Shown here piece by piece: positions 50,505-60,347 of a stretch of 64,000 bases of DNA (the first letter of the stretch is position 1; every line of letters starts with the position of its first letter). The stretch spans positions 910,001-974,000 of the forward strand of contig NZ_CP116346.1 of NCBI RefSeq assembly GCF_030254645.1. The letters are read 5' to 3'. This DNA comes from Paucibacter sediminis (lineage in GTDB: Bacteria > Pseudomonadota > Gammaproteobacteria > Burkholderiales > Burkholderiaceae_C). The notes beneath the pieces were generated by a model. The model did not search any database. It was not told the origin of the DNA and saw nothing but the letters and a program-made list of their open reading frames with translations. Position numbers and translations under genes: made by a program.

Positions 50505-50520
50505 TGGCACGTGGCTTGCG
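50505..50520 (+). promoter_or_regulatory. Sigma-54 (RpoN) promoter of the efflux operon
   Basis: TGGCACG-TGGC-TTGC matches the -24/-12 consensus TGGCACG-N4-TTGC at every conserved position, with the invariant GG (50506-50507) and GC (50518-50519) separated by exactly 10 bases. Transcription would start near 50531, 24 bases before the HlyD-type gene. Confidence 0.82.
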
Positions 50521-50554
50521 ATAAGGGCCGCATACCCACGCCACAAGCGCCCAG

Positions 50555-51826
50555 ATGATCCGAGACACCTCCGCCCAAGACAAGCTCCTGCCGCAGGGCC
50601 CGCGCCGCGGCCGCCGCTTCGCGATCGCCGCCGCCGGCCTGGCCGGCCTGGGCCTGCTGGCCTGGGCCGTGCCCGGGCTGAAACGCCAGCTCTCGGCCGA
50701 CCAGTCGATCAGCGCCGGGCGCCTGGCCATCGCCACCGTGGAGCTGGGCCAGCTGACGCGCGACGTGGCCGGCGACGGCAAGGTGGTGGCGGCCGTCAGC
50801 CCCACCCTCTATGCCGGCAATGCCGGCAGCGTCAGCCTGCTGGTGCAGGCCGGCGATGCGGTCAAGCGCGATCAGCTGCTGGCACGCCTGGCCAGCCCCG
50901 AGCTGACGGCCCGGCTGGCGCAGGAGCGCTCCAACGCCGATGCGCTGAAGAGCGACATGCTGCGTGCCGAGGCGGACGCGCGCCAGCAGATCGCCCAGGC
51001 ACAGAGCAATCTGGAAACCAGCAGCATCGCCCACCAGACCGCGCAGAACGACCTCAAGCGCCAGACCCAGGCCTTCGAGGCCGGCGCCACCGCCGGCATG
51101 CAGGTGGACCTGGCACGCGACGCGGTGGCGCGCGCCCAGGTCGCGCTCAAGCAGGCCCAGGGCCTGGTGGGGCTGAAGGACGACGCGCTCAAGTTCGAGC
51201 TGCTCGCCAAGCGCCAGGCCTACGAGCGCCAGCTGATGCAGGTGAAGGAGCTGGAGCGCCAGGTCGAGGAGCTGAACGTGCGCTCGCCGGTGGACGGCCA
51301 GGTGGGCCAGCTCTTCGTCACCGAGCGCAGCACCGTGGCCAAGGATGCCAAGCTGCTGTCGGTGATCGACCTCAGCGCGCTGGAGGTGCAGATGCAGGTG
51401 GCCGAGAGCTTTGCGCGCGAGCTGGCGCCCGGCATGCCCGGCGAGATCCGCGGCAACGGCCAGAGCTGGAAGGGCGTGGTCAGCTCGATCTCGCCCGAGG
51501 TGGTCAACAACGAGGTGGCGGCGCGCCTGCGCTTCGAGGGCCAGCGCCCGGAGCAGCTGCGCCAGAACCAGCGCCTCAGCGTGCGCGTGCTGCTGGACCA
51601 GCGCGAGCAGGTGCTGAGCGTGGCGCGCGGCAGCTTCATCGAGGAGAGCGGCGGCCGCTACGTCTACGTGCTGCAGGACGGCCAGGCGCTCAAGCGCGCG
51701 ATCCGGCTGGGCGCGCAAAGCCTGGCCAAGGTCGAGGTGCTGGAGGGGCTCAAGCCGGGCGAGCGCGTCGTCATCTCCGGCAGCGATGCCTTCAAGGGCG
51801 CCGAGCGCGTCAACGTCAGTCAATGA
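50555..51826 (+). CDS. HlyD/MacA-type periplasmic adaptor of ABC exporter
   Basis: A 423-residue membrane-fusion protein. A basic N-terminus leads to one membrane anchor (about 22-40). A beta-barrel/lipoyl part with VVAAVSPTLYAGNAGSVS and VQAGDAVKRDQLLARL follows, then a long alpha-hairpin (about 120-235, coiled-coil-rich), and a second lipoyl half with VRSPVDGQVGQLFV. It bridges the inner-membrane permeases and the TolC-type channel. It is first in the operon behind the sigma-54 promoter and overlaps the next open frame. Confidence 0.92.
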   Translation: MIRDTSAQDKLLPQGPRRGRRFAIAAAGLAGLGLLAWAVPGLKRQLSADQSISAGRLAIATVELGQLTRDVAGDGKVVAAVSPTLYAGNAGSVSLLVQAGDAVKRDQLLARLASPELTARLAQERSNADALKSDMLRAEADARQQIAQAQSNLETSSIAHQTAQNDLKRQTQAFEAGATAGMQVDLARDAVARAQVALKQAQGLVGLKDDALKFELLAKRQAYERQLMQVKELERQVEELNVRSPVDGQVGQLFVTERSTVAKDAKLLSVIDLSALEVQMQVAESFARELAPGMPGEIRGNGQSWKGVVSSISPEVVNNEVAARLRFEGQRPEQLRQNQRLSVRVLLDQREQVLSVARGSFIEESGGRYVYVLQDGQALKRAIRLGAQSLAKVEVLEGLKPGERVVISGSDAFKGAERVNVSQ

Positions 51827-51846
51827 ACAGCGAGAGGAACAACACC

Positions 51847-52568
<722 letters not shown>

Positions 52569-52572
<4 letters not shown>

Positions 52573-53867
52573 AGCTGCACGCCCTCGTGCTGAGCCTGGC
52601 CGCGACCCTGGTCGGCGCCGGCCCGGCGCATGCCGAAGACCTGCTGCAGGTCTATGCCCAGGCGCGTGCGGCCGACCCGCTGCTGGCCGGCGCCGATGCC
52701 CAGCGCGGCGTGCAGCGCGAGCTGGCCACGCAGGCGCGTGCGGCCCTGCTGCCGCAATGGTCGCTGGGCTATAGCGAGACGCGCTACCAGGCCGATGGCG
52801 CGCGCGAACAGCGCAGCACCAGCAGCCTCAGCCAGGTGCTGCTCGACCTCGGCCAGCTGCGGCGCTGGCAGGCCGAGACCAGCCTGGTCTCGGCCCAGGA
52901 CGCGCGCGTGCTGGCGGCCGAACAGGACCTCTGCGCACGCGTGGCGAGCGCCTATTTCGGCGTGCTCTCGGCCCAGGCGGCGCTGAAGAATGCCGAGGCC
53001 AACGAGGCCGCCTTCGCCCAGCAGGTGCAACAGGCGCAAGAGCGCTTCAAGGCCGGGCTGTCGGCGGCGGTGGACGTGGAACAGGCGCGCACCTACTACC
53101 AGCTCTCGCGCGGCGCCAGCATCCAGGCACAGGAAAGCCTGGCCGATGCGCGCCAGGCCCTGGCCCAGATCACCGGCCAGCAGCCCGGCGCGCTGCAGGC
53201 CCTGGCCGCCGATCTGCAGGCGCAGGAACCGCAGCCTCAGGACCGCCAAGCCTGGGTCGAGCAGGCCCTGCAGGCCAACCCGGCACTGCAGGCGCAGCGC
53301 CTCGCCCTGCAGGCCAGCGAGCAGCGCATCGGCGCCGCCGGCGCTGTGCATCTGCCCACCGTGAGCGTCGGCCTCGACAGCACGCGCCGCCAGGGCTCCG
53401 CCGTCAGCGAGCCGGACAGCGGCCGCAGCCTGACCCAGCTGGCGCTGCGCCTCAACATCCCGCTGTTCGCCGGCGGCGCCACCGAATCGGCCAAGCGCCA
53501 GGCCGTGCACCAGCGCGACGCCGTGCGCGAGCAGCTGGAGGCCGCGCGCCGCGCCCTGGTGCGCGAGACCGAGGCCCAGTACCAGGCGGTGCGCGCCAGC
53601 CTGGCGCTGCTGCAGAGCAGCGCCGCGGCGGTGCAGGCGGCCAACCAGGCGCTCGCCTCCACGCGCGCCGGCCAGGCCCTGGGCACGCGCAGCATGACCG
53701 ATCTGCTGCTGGCGATCCAGAGCCAGACCGCCGCCCAGGGCGCGCATGAGAACGCGCGCCACCGCTATGTGCTGGCCACCCTGCTGCTGCAGCAGGCCGC
53801 CGGCCAACTGGGCGAGCCCACGCTTGCCAAGCTGAATCTGCTGTTGCAATCCAAAGGGGAATCCTGA
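52569..53867 (+). CDS. TolC-family outer-membrane efflux protein
   Basis: A 432-residue outer-membrane factor. The signal peptide ends near PAHAED. The body shows the two-fold repeated helical coiled-coil and strand pattern of Tol[20 protein letters not shown] at the start of repeat one, and [21 protein letters not shown] at the start of repeat two. It overlaps the ATPase gene by 4 bases. With adaptor and permeases it completes a tripartite export path across both membranes. Confidence 0.93.
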
Positions 53868-55174
53868 TGCTCGGCCACTACTTCGAACTGGCGCTGCGCA
53901 GCTTCAAAAGCAGCCGCGGCCTCACCATCCTGATGCTGCTGACCATTGCCATCGGCGTGGCCGCCTGCATGACCACGCTGACGGTGTTCTACGTGCTGTC
54001 GCGCGACCCCATCCCGGCCAAGAGCGCACAGCTCTACAACATCCAGCTCGACGCCGAGCGCCTGGGCAACGGCTTCCAGCCCGGCGGCGAGCCGACCCAG
54101 CAGCTCACGCGCCTGGATGCCGAGGCGCTGCTGCGCGAGGCACGCGCCGACAAGCAGGTGATGATGACCGGCGGCGGCGTGGCCCTGACGCCCGAGCAGT
54201 CGGGCGAGCGCCCCTTCAATGTGCGCGCGCGCTATCCCAGCGCCGACTTCTTCGCCATGTTCGACGCGCCCTTCCTCTACGGCGGCGGCTGGAGCAAGGC
54301 CGACGAGCAGGCCGAGGCGCGCGTGGTGGTGATCTCGCGCGAGCTCAACGAGCGCCTGTTCGGCGGCGCCGACAGCCGCGGCAAGATGCTGCGCCTGCGC
54401 GACAAGGACATGCGCATCATCGGCGTGCTGGACCATTGGCGCCCGGTGCCGCATTACTTCGACCTCACGCTCGGCAGCTTTGCCGACACCGCCGAGGTGT
54501 TCGTGCCCTTCGCCACCGCCATCACGCTGAAGTTCTCCAGCTGGGGCAATTTCAACTGCTGGGCCAATGTGGCGCCCTCCGAGGCGCGCAACGTCGGCGC
54601 GCCCTGCGCCTGGCTGCAGTACTGGGTGCAGCTGGACACGCCCGCCAAGGCCAGCGCCTATCTGGACTACCTGAAGCGCTACTCCGATGCCCAGCGCAGC
54701 GCCGGCCGCTTTGAGCGCCCCACCAATGTGCGCATGCGCCCGGTGATGGCATGGCTGGACGCCAACCGCGTGGTGCCGCATGACATCAGCCTGCAGCTCT
54801 GGCTGGCCTTCGGCTTCCTGGCCGTCTGCCTCACCAACACGGTGGGCCTGCAGCTGGCCAAGGCGCTGCGCCGCTCGGGCGAGATCGGCGTGCGGCGCGC
54901 GCTCGGCGCGCCGCGCCGGCAGATCTTTCTGCAGTTCCTGGTCGAGGCCGGCAGCCTCGGCCTGGTGGGCGGCGTGCTGGGCCTGGCCCTCACCTGGGCC
55001 GGCATCTGGGCGGTGCGCCAGGGCAGCAGCGATTACGGCGCCCTGGTGCACATGGACCTGACCATGCTTGCCACCACCCTGGGCCTGGCCCTGCTGGCCA
55101 GCCTCACCGCCGGCCTGCTGCCGGCCTGGCGCGCTGCCCAAGTCCAGCCCGCCCTGCAACTCAAGTCCCAATGA
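53867..55174 (+). CDS. FtsX/MacB-type ABC permease A1
   Basis: A 435-residue permease. One N-terminal membrane helix (about 17-43), a large periplasmic MacB_PCD domain (about 45-310) and three C-terminal helices form the 4-helix MacB topology. [23 protein letters not shown] is within the periplasmic core (short block [10 protein letters not shown]); [17 protein letters not shown] is the cytoplasmic coupling helix. It shares a base with the tolC stop (TGATG). A close paralogue is A2 at 56413. Confidence 0.9.
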   Translation: MLGHYFELALRSFKSSRGLTILMLLTIAIGVAACMTTLTVFYVLSRDPIPAKSAQLYNIQLDAERLGNGFQPGGEPTQQLTRLDAEALLREARADKQVMMTGGGVALTPEQSGERPFNVRARYPSADFFAMFDAPFLYGGGWSKADEQAEARVVVISRELNERLFGGADSRGKMLRLRDKDMRIIGVLDHWRPVPHYFDLTLGSFADTAEVFVPFATAITLKFSSWGNFNCWANVAPSEARNVGAPCAWLQYWVQLDTPAKASAYLDYLKRYSDAQRSAGRFERPTNVRMRPVMAWLDANRVVPHDISLQLWLAFGFLAVCLTNTVGLQLAKALRRSGEIGVRRALGAPRRQIFLQFLVEAGSLGLVGGVLGLALTWAGIWAVRQGSSDYGALVHMDLTMLATTLGLALLASLTAGLLPAWRAAQVQPALQLKSQ

Positions 55175-55185
55175 GAGGCCTCACC

Positions 55186-56403
55186 ATGGATCTGCTGCCC
55201 ATCCTCGCGACGCTCAAGCGTCACAAGACCGCCGCCGGCCTGATCGTGCTGCAGGTGGCCCTGACCTGCGCGATCGTCTGCAACGCGCTGTTCCTGATCA
55301 GCCAGCGCCTGGAGCGCATCAACGAGCCCAGCGGCCTGGTGGACGATGAGCTGGTGGTGGTGTCGGTCGTCGGCGTCGGGCCGAGCCAGAACGCTGATGC
55401 GCAGACCCGCACCGACCTGCAGGCGCTGCGCGCCGTGCCCGGCGTGCAGCAGCTCAGCGTGATCAACCAGCTGCCCTTCGGCCGCAGCTTCAGCATGAGC
55501 ACCATGCGCACCCAGGCGGACCGCAATGCGCCGGGCGTGGGCGTGGCGTCCTACAACGCCTCCGAGGGCTGGCTGCAGGCGCTGGGCCTGCGCCTGGTGG
55601 CGGGGCGCGACTTCGAGGCCTCCGAATACCTGGACAACAGCACGCTGGAGCAGAGCGAGACCGGCAAGGTGACGGCGCTGGTGATCAACAAGGCGCTGGC
55701 CGAGCGCCTCTTCCCCGGCGCCGACGCGGTCGGCCAGACGCTCTATGGCATCAGCGACGAACCCACCCGCATCGTCGGCGTGGTGGAGCGCCTAGTCACG
55801 CCCCATCCCGGCGGCAGCGACGACATGAACGTCTACAGCATGCTGCTGCCGGTGCGCGAGAGCTTCCGCGGCGGCGCCTATGTGCTGCGCACCGAGCCCG
55901 GCCGCCGCGAGGCCGTGCTGAAGGCCGCCATCGCCGCGCTCGACCAGACCGGCCCCGGCCGCATCCTGCGCCAGCAGCAGCTGTTCAGCGAGATGCGCAG
56001 CGCCTACTACGCGCAGGACCGCAATATGGTGCACCTGCTGGTGGGCGTGTGCCTGGCCCTGATGGTGGTCACCGCCTTTGGCATCGTCGGCCTGGCGAGC
56101 TTCTGGGTGCAGCAGCGCACCCGCATGATCGGCACGCGGCGCGCGCTCGGCGCCACCCGGGGTCAGATCTTGCGCTACTTCCAGGCCGAGAACTTGCTGC
56201 TCTCGGGCCTGGGCATCGTGATCGGCATGGCGGCCGCCTATGGCATCAGCCTGCTGCTGATGCAGAACTACGAGATGCCGCGCCTGCCCTGGAGCTATCT
56301 GCCGGTCGGCGCGCTGGTGCTGTGCGCGCTGGGCCAGCTCGCCGTGCTGGCACCGGCGCGCCGCGCCGCCGCGCTGCCGCCGGTGGCAGCCTTGCGCGGC
56401 TGA
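55186..56403 (+). CDS. FtsX/MacB-type ABC permease B1
   Basis: A 405-residue permease with the same 4-helix plus periplasmic-domain topology as its neighbour but a distinct subtype. It has an N-terminal LPILATLKRHKTAAGLIV, the coupling helix RTRMIGTRRALGATRGQI, and C-terminal helices ending VAALRG. AGAGG lies 7 bases before ATG 55186; ATG 55171, overlapping the A1 stop, is possible. It probably pairs with A1 as a heterodimer. Its paralogue is B2 at 57730. Confidence 0.9.
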   Translation: MDLLPILATLKRHKTAAGLIVLQVALTCAIVCNALFLISQRLERINEPSGLVDDELVVVSVVGVGPSQNADAQTRTDLQALRAVPGVQQLSVINQLPFGRSFSMSTMRTQADRNAPGVGVASYNASEGWLQALGLRLVAGRDFEASEYLDNSTLEQSETGKVTALVINKALAERLFPGADAVGQTLYGISDEPTRIVGVVERLVTPHPGGSDDMNVYSMLLPVRESFRGGAYVLRTEPGRREAVLKAAIAALDQTGPGRILRQQQLFSEMRSAYYAQDRNMVHLLVGVCLALMVVTAFGIVGLASFWVQQRTRMIGTRRALGATRGQILRYFQAENLLLSGLGIVIGMAAAYGISLLLMQNYEMPRLPWSYLPVGALVLCALGQLAVLAPARRAAALPPVAALRG

Positions 56404-56412
56404 GGCACCCGC

Positions 56413-57717
56413 ATGTTCGCCTACTACCTGGACCTGGCGCTGCGCAGCTGCCGCGCCAATCCGGTGCTCACCGGCCTGATGGTGCTGGCCCTGGGCCTGG
56501 GCATAGGCGCCAGCATGACCACGCTGACGGTCTACCACGTGCTCTCGGCCGACCCGCTGCCGGGCCGCAGCGACCGGCTGCACCTGGTGCAGCTGGATGC
56601 CGGCCAGCTGCAGGGCTGGCGCGCCGGCGAGGAGCCCGACGAGCAGCTCACCCGGCTCGACGCGCAGAACCTGCTGGCCGAGGCGCGCGCACCGCGCCAG
56701 GCCCTCATGAGCGGCGGCACCGCGATCGTGCAGGACCAGGCCGAGCAGGCCGAGGCGCGCAGCGTCAGCGCGCGCTATGCCTCGGCGGACTTCTTCGCCA
56801 TGATGGGCGCGCCGCTGCGCTTCGGCAGCGGCTGGAGCGCCGCCGACGACGCCGCCCATGCCCGCGTGGTGGTGATCTCGCACGAACTCAATGAGCGCCT
56901 GTTCGGCGGCGCCGACAGCAGCGGCCGCAGCCTGCGCGTGCAGGACACTGAGATGCGCATCATCGGCGTGCTCGCGCCCTGGCGCCTGACGCCGCATTTC
57001 TACGACCTCAATATGGGCAGCTATGCGCGCGTGGAGGAACTCTTCGTGCCCTTTGCCACCGCCATGGAGATCGGCCTGAACCGCGCCGGCAGCATGAACT
57101 GCTGGGGCAACGAGCGCGTCAACGACCCGCTGGCGGCGGGCGCGAACTGCGCCTGGATGCAGTACTGGGTGGAGCTGCCCGATGCGCAAGCGCGGCAGGA
57201 CTACCGCGCCTATCTGGTGGCCTATGCCGAGCGCCAGCGCCAGGCGGGCCGCTTCGAGCGCCCGCCCAACGAGCGCCTGCGCAGCGTGCGCGCATGGCTG
57301 GTGCACAAGCAGGTGGTGCCCGGCGACGTCCGGCTGCAGCTCTGGCTGGCGCTGGGCTTCCTGCTCGTCTGCCTGACCAACACGGTGGGCCTGCTGCTGG
57401 CCAAATGCCTGCGCGGCACGCCGCAGATCGGGGTGCGGCGCGCGCTCGGCGCCTCGCGCAAGGCCATCTTTGCCCAGCATCTGGTGGAGGCGCTGGTGAT
57501 CGGCGGCGCGGGCGGGCTGCTGGGCCTGCTGCTGGCCTGGATCGGCCTGCTGGGCGTGCGCATGAACCCGGCCTCCTATGCCGAGCTGGCGCGGCTCGAT
57601 GGCCCGATGCTGGCCGCCTGCATCGCCGTCTCGCTGCTGGCCAGTGTGGCCGCCGGCCTGCTGCCGGCCTGGCGCGCCGCCCAGGTGGCGCCGGCGCTGC
57701 AACTCAAATCACAGTAA
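56413..57717 (+). CDS. FtsX/MacB-type ABC permease A2 (paralogue of A1)
   Basis: A 434-residue permease nearly the same length as A1, with shared blocks: [19 protein letters not shown] in place of [29 protein letters not shown] for [10 protein letters not shown], and [20 protein letters not shown] matching the A1 C-terminus. The coupling helix is [17 protein letters not shown]. It begins 9 bases after B1. A duplication of the A-B pair explains the order A1-B1-A2-B2. It may form a second heterodimer with B2. Confidence 0.9.
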   Translation: MFAYYLDLALRSCRANPVLTGLMVLALGLGIGASMTTLTVYHVLSADPLPGRSDRLHLVQLDAGQLQGWRAGEEPDEQLTRLDAQNLLAEARAPRQALMSGGTAIVQDQAEQAEARSVSARYASADFFAMMGAPLRFGSGWSAADDAAHARVVVISHELNERLFGGADSSGRSLRVQDTEMRIIGVLAPWRLTPHFYDLNMGSYARVEELFVPFATAMEIGLNRAGSMNCWGNERVNDPLAAGANCAWMQYWVELPDAQARQDYRAYLVAYAERQRQAGRFERPPNERLRSVRAWLVHKQVVPGDVRLQLWLALGFLLVCLTNTVGLLLAKCLRGTPQIGVRRALGASRKAIFAQHLVEALVIGGAGGLLGLLLAWIGLLGVRMNPASYAELARLDGPMLAACIAVSLLASVAAGLLPAWRAAQVAPALQLKSQ

Positions 57718-57729
57718 GGCCGGATCGCC

Positions 57730-58953
57730 ATGTCTTTGCATTTGGGCCCCATCTTCAAGACCCTGCGCCGCCACAAGATCGCGGCCGGCCTGATCGTGCT
57801 GGAGGTGGGCCTGAGCTGCGCCATCATCTGCAACGCGGTGTTCCTGATCGGCCACCGCCTGGCCGCCATGCAGCTGCCGAGCGGCTTTGCCGAGCAGGAA
57901 TCGGTGGTGCTGCAGCTGGCGCCGATACGCAAGGAGGCCAACGTCGATGCCGCCACCCAGCGCGACCTGGCCCTGCTGCGCGGCCTGCCCGGCGTGCAGC
58001 AGGCCAGCGTGCTCAACCAGGTGCCCTTCGGCGACAGCTCCAACAACGGCGGCATCTCGCGCAGCGCCGATGCCGCGCGCCCCGATGCCAACGCCTCCTG
58101 GTACCTGGCCGGCGAGGGCTGGCTGGCCAGCTCGGGCCTGCGCCTGCTCGCCGGGCGCGACTTCCACCCCGAGGAATACCAGAGCCTGGCGCTGCTGCGC
58201 GGCCAGCCGGACGCCAGCATCCCCGGCGTGCTGATCAGCCGCACGCTGGCCGAGCATTTCTTTCCCGGCGAGTCGGCGCTCGGCAAGGAGGTCTACCCGG
58301 GCGGCAACAAGCCGGTCAAGGTGCTGGGCGTGATCGAGACCCTCGGCCGCGTGCGCCCCGGCGATGTGCAGAGCCAGGGCGACTACGCCGTGGTGCTGCC
58401 GGTGCGGGTGGGCTACGACGCCGGCGTCTACCTGCTGCGCGCCCAGGCGGGCCAGCGCGAGGCCGTCATCAAGGCCGCGCGGGCGGCCCTGCTGCAGGCC
58501 GACCGCCGGCGCGTGTTCGAGCCGGCCCTGGGCATCGACGAGCTGCGCCAGCGCCATTTCCAGCAGGACCGCTACATGGCCTGGACCCTCGCCCTGGTAT
58601 GCCTGGTGCTGCTGGTGGTGACCGCGCTGGGCATCATCGGCCTGGCCAATTTCTGGGTGCGCCAGCGCAGCCGCATGATAGGCACGCGCCGCGCCCTGGG
58701 CGCCACGCGCGGCCAGATCCTGCGCTACTTCCAGCTCGAGAACCTGCTGCTCTCGGCGCTGGGCATCGCGCTGGGCATGGTGGCGGCCTATGCCATCAAC
58801 CTGGCGCTGATGCTCAACTACCAGCTGCCGCGCCTGCCGCTGGCCTATCTGCCGGTGGGCGCGCTGGCCCTGCTGGCGCTGGGCCAGCTGGCGGTGCTGG
58901 GGCCGGCGCGCCGCGCCGCCGCGCTGCCGCCGGTGCAGGTCTTGCGCGGATGA
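57730..58953 (+). CDS. FtsX/MacB-type ABC permease B2 (paralogue of B1)
   Basis: A 407-residue permease matching B1 throughout, notably RSRMIGTRRALGATRGQILR and the tail ARRAAALPPVQVLRG. The periplasmic domain differs more than the membrane parts, which would suit different substrates or adaptor contacts. AAGG lies 10 bases before ATG 57730. It is the last transporter gene; the regulator gene follows after 25 bases. Confidence 0.9.
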   Translation: MSLHLGPIFKTLRRHKIAAGLIVLEVGLSCAIICNAVFLIGHRLAAMQLPSGFAEQESVVLQLAPIRKEANVDAATQRDLALLRGLPGVQQASVLNQVPFGDSSNNGGISRSADAARPDANASWYLAGEGWLASSGLRLLAGRDFHPEEYQSLALLRGQPDASIPGVLISRTLAEHFFPGESALGKEVYPGGNKPVKVLGVIETLGRVRPGDVQSQGDYAVVLPVRVGYDAGVYLLRAQAGQREAVIKAARAALLQADRRRVFEPALGIDELRQRHFQQDRYMAWTLALVCLVLLVVTALGIIGLANFWVRQRSRMIGTRRALGATRGQILRYFQLENLLLSALGIALGMVAAYAINLALMLNYQLPRLPLAYLPVGALALLALGQLAVLGPARRAAALPPVQVLRG

Positions 58954-58978
58954 GGCTTGTTGCTATGCTGCGCCCCGC

Positions 58979-60343
58979 ATGCGCACCGTTCTGATCATCG
59001 ACGACAACCCCGGCGTGGGCGAGGCGCTCTCGCTCTCGCTCTCGCTCAACGACATCCGTGCCCTCTATGCCAGCGAGCCCGAGCAAGGCCTGGCCCTGCT
59101 GGCGCGCGAGCCGGTGGACCTGGTGATCCAGGACATGAACTTCAGCGCCGACACCACCTCGGGCGAGGAGGGCCGCGCGCTGTTCCAGCGCATCCGCGCC
59201 CTGCATCCCGACCTGCCGGTGATCCTGCTCACCGCCTGGACCCAGCTGGAGCAGGCGGTGGCGCTGGTGAAGGCCGGCGCGGCCGACTACCTGGCCAAGC
59301 CCTGGGACGATGCGCGCCTGCTGGCCACGGTGGAGAACCTGCTGGAGCTGGCCGAATCCACGCGCGAGCTGCAGCGCCGGCGCCAAGCCAGCCGCCAGCG
59401 CCATGCCGCCCTGCGCGCGCGCTACCAGCTGGGCGAGCTGGTGTTCGCCTCCGACGCCATGCTGGCCACGCTGGAGACCGCCTGCCAGGTGGCGCGCGCG
59501 CCGCTGCCGGTGCTGATCAGCGGGCCCAATGGCAGCGGCAAGGAGCGCATCGCCGCCATCGTGCATGCCAACTCGGCGGTGGCCGGCGGCCCCTTCGTGG
59601 CGCTGAACTGCGGCGCCCTGCCGGGCGAGCTGATCGAGGCCGAGCTGTTCGGCGCCGAGAGCGGCGCGTACACCGGCGCCAACCGGGCGCGCGAGGGCCG
59701 CTTCGAGGCCGCCGACGGCGGCACCCTGTTCCTGGACGAGATCGGCAACTTGCCGCTGGCCGGCCAGGTCAAGCTGCTGCGCGTGCTGGAGACCGGCCGC
59801 TTCGAGCGCCTGGGCTCCAACCGCACGCGCGAGACCAAGGTGCGCGTGCTCTCCGCCACCAATGCCGACCTCAAGGCCATGGTGGCGGCGGGCAGCTTCC
59901 GCGAAGACCTCTACTACCGCCTCAACGTGATCGAGCTGCGGCTAGCGCCGCTGGCCGAGCGGCGCGAGGACGTGCTGCCGCTGGCCGAGCATTTCCTGGC
60001 CGAGCATGGGCGCCAGAACGGCGAGTCCGTGCAGCTCAGCGAGGCCGCGCGCGAGGGCCTGCTGGCCCATGCCTGGCCGGGCAATGTGCGCGAGCTCAAG
60101 AACGTGATGGCGCGCGCCGCCCTGCTGTGCCAGACCGGCCAGATCCAGCTCGCCGACCTGGCGCTGGCGCCGGCCAGCACCGCACCCGCCGCGCTGCGCA
60201 ATCTGGACGAGCCCAGCCGCGAGGTCGTGCTGGCCGCGCTGGCCGCCGCCGGCGGCGTGGTGGCGCGCGCGGCCCAGGGCCTGGGCCTGTCGCGCCAGGC
60301 CCTGTACCGGCGCATGGAGCGCTACGGGCTTCCCAGGGACTGA
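58979..60343 (+). CDS. NtrC-family sigma-54-dependent response regulator
   Basis: A 454-residue activator. The receiver has Asp8/Asp9, the phospho-acceptor Asp52 in IQDMNFSADT, and Lys107. The AAA+ domain (about 150-390) has Walker A GPNGSGKE (182-189), the sigma-54 contact loop GAYTGA (229-234, usually GAFTGA), Walker B GGTLFLDEIG, and the arginine-rich WPGNVRELKN region. A Fis-type HTH lies at 424-450. It is encoded at the end of an operon that starts with a sigma-54 promoter, so it most likely activates its own operon. The Phe-to-Tyr change in the loop is conservative. Confidence 0.94.
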   Translation: MRTVLIIDDNPGVGEALSLSLSLNDIRALYASEPEQGLALLAREPVDLVIQDMNFSADTTSGEEGRALFQRIRALHPDLPVILLTAWTQLEQAVALVKAGAADYLAKPWDDARLLATVENLLELAESTRELQRRRQASRQRHAALRARYQLGELVFASDAMLATLETACQVARAPLPVLISGPNGSGKERIAAIVHANSAVAGGPFVALNCGALPGELIEAELFGAESGAYTGANRAREGRFEAADGGTLFLDEIGNLPLAGQVKLLRVLETGRFERLGSNRTRETKVRVLSATNADLKAMVAAGSFREDLYYRLNVIELRLAPLAERREDVLPLAEHFLAEHGRQNGESVQLSEAAREGLLAHAWPGNVRELKNVMARAALLCQTGQIQLADLALAPASTAPAALRNLDEPSREVVLAALAAAGGVVARAAQGLGLSRQALYRRMERYGLPRD

Positions 60344-60347
60344 CGCG

